DNA of 7,313 nucleotides from Bacillota bacterium (GTDB lineage Bacteria > Bacillota > Clostridia > Clostridiales > Clostridiaceae). Positions within the stretch are counted from its first letter, which is position 1. Each line of letters begins with the position of its first letter. Of the stretch, positions 6,345 through 7,313 are shown piece by piece. The notes beneath the pieces were generated by a model. It did no database searches, had not been told where the DNA came from, and saw nothing but the letters and a program-made list of their open reading frames with translations. The position numbers were made by a program, and so were the translations under genes. The stretch lies in NCBI GenBank assembly GCA_030706065.1, contig JAUZPH010000176.1:1-7313 (forward strand). The letters are read 5' to 3'.

Positions 6345-6471
6345 ATGATTAGCGCTGGAAGTACTATGGCTAGCTTTGCTCATGTCTTAAAAGTACTGAT
6401 TTAGTTTTAATGTAAAATAAAGGACTGCCATAAAATGATTTAATAAGATCATTTTGCGGCAGTCCTTTTTA
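6345..6471 (+). ncRNA. Possible short transcript (small RNA or 12-codon peptide) between a promoter and a terminator
   Basis: From the TTGACA promoter a transcript of roughly 125 nt would end at the terminator at 6419-6471. It contains a 12-codon frame (6366-6404, MASFAHVLKVLI, stop TAG) with GGAAG four nt upstream. AGTACT occurs twice (6360-6365 and 6392-6397) and could pair across 26 nt. No known small RNA or peptide family is recognised. It may equally be the residue of a deleted gene that kept its promoter and terminator. Confidence 0.25.
6419..6471. terminator. Strong bidirectional rho-independent terminator
   Basis: AAAGGACTGCC (6419-6429) pairs exactly with GGCAGTCCTTT (6458-6468). 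After a 2x2 internal mismatch, AAAATGAT pairs with ATCATTTT around an 8-nt loop. A T-tract follows on the plus strand, and an A-rich tract precedes it, giving T-rich DNA on the other strand. It can end transcripts from the plus-strand promoter at 6310 and minus-strand transcripts from the two decayed genes. It therefore insulates the exporter operon from upstream transcription. Confidence 0.88.
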
Positions 6472-6750
6472 TTGCATAACTAAAAACTATAATTGTTGAT
6501 AGGTTATAATCCTTGCTATGAAGAATATAATACGATTACATCCTAACTTTGTCTTCTAGCTTATTTAAATTCTAGCGCAAATGTATATAAATTGAAACAT
6601 AAAATACTACCGTTACATATAATCTCAGCATAAGAAGGTGTTGCATACAAAGTAATCAAATATATTTATGATGCGGACTAGGGCTATGTTGTAAAACAGT
6701 AGTATATATTGATTAAGACAAGCTTTGTATATAAACAATATCATATACAC
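6472..6750. other. AT-rich stretch without a recognisable gene
   Basis: No frame here resembles a protein and no tRNA, repeat array or mobile-element end is visible. The minus-strand frame running from the SnoaL-like remnant to a stop at 6625 becomes low-complexity hydrophobic sequence unlike its family, so it is probably non-coding filler left by a deletion. Isolated TATAAT-like strings occur but lack -35 partners. Confidence 0.6.
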
Positions 6751-6961
6751 CTGGTGAACAAATTGTTTTATATCCCAAATCAAAACTTTTCCTCGCTTAT
6801 TCCAATCGTTAAACCATCTTTCGATGGCTTCCAACCATGGTATTCGGGTCCATAACATTCACTATAGACTGCATTTGAATCAAAAGTTTTTTTAATATCA
6901 GACTGTTTTCATTTATCCAACACTGAAAATAGTTTTCTATAACCTGCTCTCGGTCAATCAT
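6625..6961 (-). pseudogene. SnoaL/NTF2-like protein, two frameshifts and lost C-terminus
   Basis: Three frames, read in order on the minus strand, rebuild one SnoaL-like (nuclear transport factor 2 fold) protein. The first is MIDREQVIENYFQCWINEN from the ATG at 6959-6961. The second, in another frame, is FDSNAVYSECYGPEYHGW. The third is EAIERWFNDWNKRG followed by WDIKQFVHQ. The switches fall at a run of seven A (6887-6893) and at a TT (6833-6834). Adding one base at each restores a single frame. Recognisable sequence ends at Gln near 6751; the rest of the frame, to the stop at 6625, does not match the fold, so roughly the last third of a normal 110-130-residue protein is gone. A strong GGGGGAGGG ribosome binding site (6968-6976) precedes the ATG. 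Members bind or transform small molecules in a cone-shaped cavity, but this copy should be inactive. Confidence 0.72.
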
Positions 6962-7298
6962 CAAATTCCCTCCCCCACAAGATATAATCCTTTTGGTGCA
7001 TCGCAGACATCGGCACCAAGGAGCCGGCTTTCACTTCCCTCGTCCTCAAGCAAAATCATTTGAGTCATATATTCATGGCTGATGATTCCTTCATTTCGCT
7101 GATGACGCTCACCTTTTGGGTGATGCCCTTTAGGGGCATATCCGATATACCGCTTGCCATATAATCCTTTAAATTGGCAGTAGTCCAATACCGAATCATA
7201 TTCCATGCCGCTTCTTCAGGTGCGCTGCAATCCACGAAAAAAGAAACTACTCTCTCCCTGCTGTGATCTTCAATACGTACTAATGGCTTTTTGCCCAT
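6961..7298 (-). pseudogene. Small unrecognised protein, frameshifted near its middle
   Basis: The start is convincing: ATG at 7296-7298 with GGAGGT (7308-7313) ten nt upstream. Frame one reads MGKKPLVRIEDHSRERVVSFF, then DCSAPEEAAWNMIRYW to about KDYMA. A different frame then continues sensibly as KRYIGYAPKGHHPKGE, SHEYMTQMILLEDEG and LGADVCDAPKGLYLVG. One extra A at 7154-7155 would join them into a protein of about 112 residues. Left as is, translation ends after 77 codons in unrelated sequence. The joined frame stops at a TGA (6961-6963) overlapping the next ATG, and its last codons are made of that gene's ribosome binding site, so the original C-terminus may be missing. I do not recognise the family with certainty. 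A stand-alone small-molecule (effector)-binding domain of the GyrI-like type is a guess. Its neighbour is the SnoaL-like remnant, and the two probably formed one operon. Confidence 0.62.
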
Positions 7299-7313
7299 AT
7301 TGAAATTACCTCC

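Noticed and set aside
6625..6858. 77-codon minus-strand frame as a stand-alone gene
   Set aside because: Its first third is the third reading-frame segment of the SnoaL-like pseudogene, and its tail is low-complexity with no family match.
6472..7298. Insertion sequence or prophage remnant as the cause of the decay
   Set aside because: No transposase or integrase motif, paired terminal inverted repeats or target-site duplications were found at the breakpoints.
1..7313. A new defence or antibiotic-biosynthesis system
   Set aside because: The intact genes are common enzyme and transporter families without a shared signature; proximity alone does not support a joint system.

Overview
The window looks like chromosomal DNA of a low-GC Gram-positive bacterium, most likely a plant-fibre-degrading member of the Clostridia. 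The evidence is AT-rich intergenic DNA, strong GGAGG-type ribosome binding sites, and a fragment of a secreted carbohydrate-binding protein (bacterial Ig-like domain plus a CBM9 module) typical of clostridial xylanases. No rRNA, tRNA, CRISPR array, transposase or integrase is visible.

Layout: (1) Positions 1-790, plus strand, hold the C-terminal part of the Ig-like/CBM9 protein. It is broken at both ends: an in-frame TAA at 38-40 interrupts the linker, and the CBM9 module stops about 20-25 residues early near position 772. (2) Positions 832-3318, minus strand, carry three intact enzyme genes. In order of transcription they are an atypical NAD(P)-binding short-chain dehydrogenase/reductase (SDR), a GNAT acetyltransferase and an APH-fold phosphotransferase. 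The last two are 42 bp apart and probably co-transcribed. (3) Positions 3527-6079, minus strand, hold a compact ABC-2 exporter operon: ATPase, permease 1, permease 2. The genes are joined by a 4-bp overlap and a 1-bp gap. By eye it is more GC-rich (mid-40s percent in sampled lines) than the SDR gene downstream (about 30 percent). (4) Positions 6080-6480 are the exporter's upstream region. They contain operator-like palindromes, a candidate minus-strand promoter, a separate plus-strand promoter with a very short reading frame, and a strong bidirectional terminator. (5) Positions 6625-7298, minus strand, contain two decaying genes back to back: an unrecognised small protein with one frameshift, and a SnoaL/NTF2-like protein with two frameshifts and a lost C-terminus.

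How it fits together: the only clear multi-gene machine is the ABC exporter, which resembles the three-component ABC-2 systems with two dissimilar permeases (COG4586/COG4587/COG3694 type). Its substrate cannot be read from the sequence. The phosphotransferase, acetyltransferase and SDR are small-molecule-modifying enzymes of unknown substrate, and nothing ties them functionally to the exporter beyond proximity. Broken genes at both edges suggest a region of ongoing rearrangement and gene loss. I do not see convincing evidence of a new multi-gene system. The best leads are the clustered gene decay, the regulatory region of the exporter, and the small plus-strand transcription unit.
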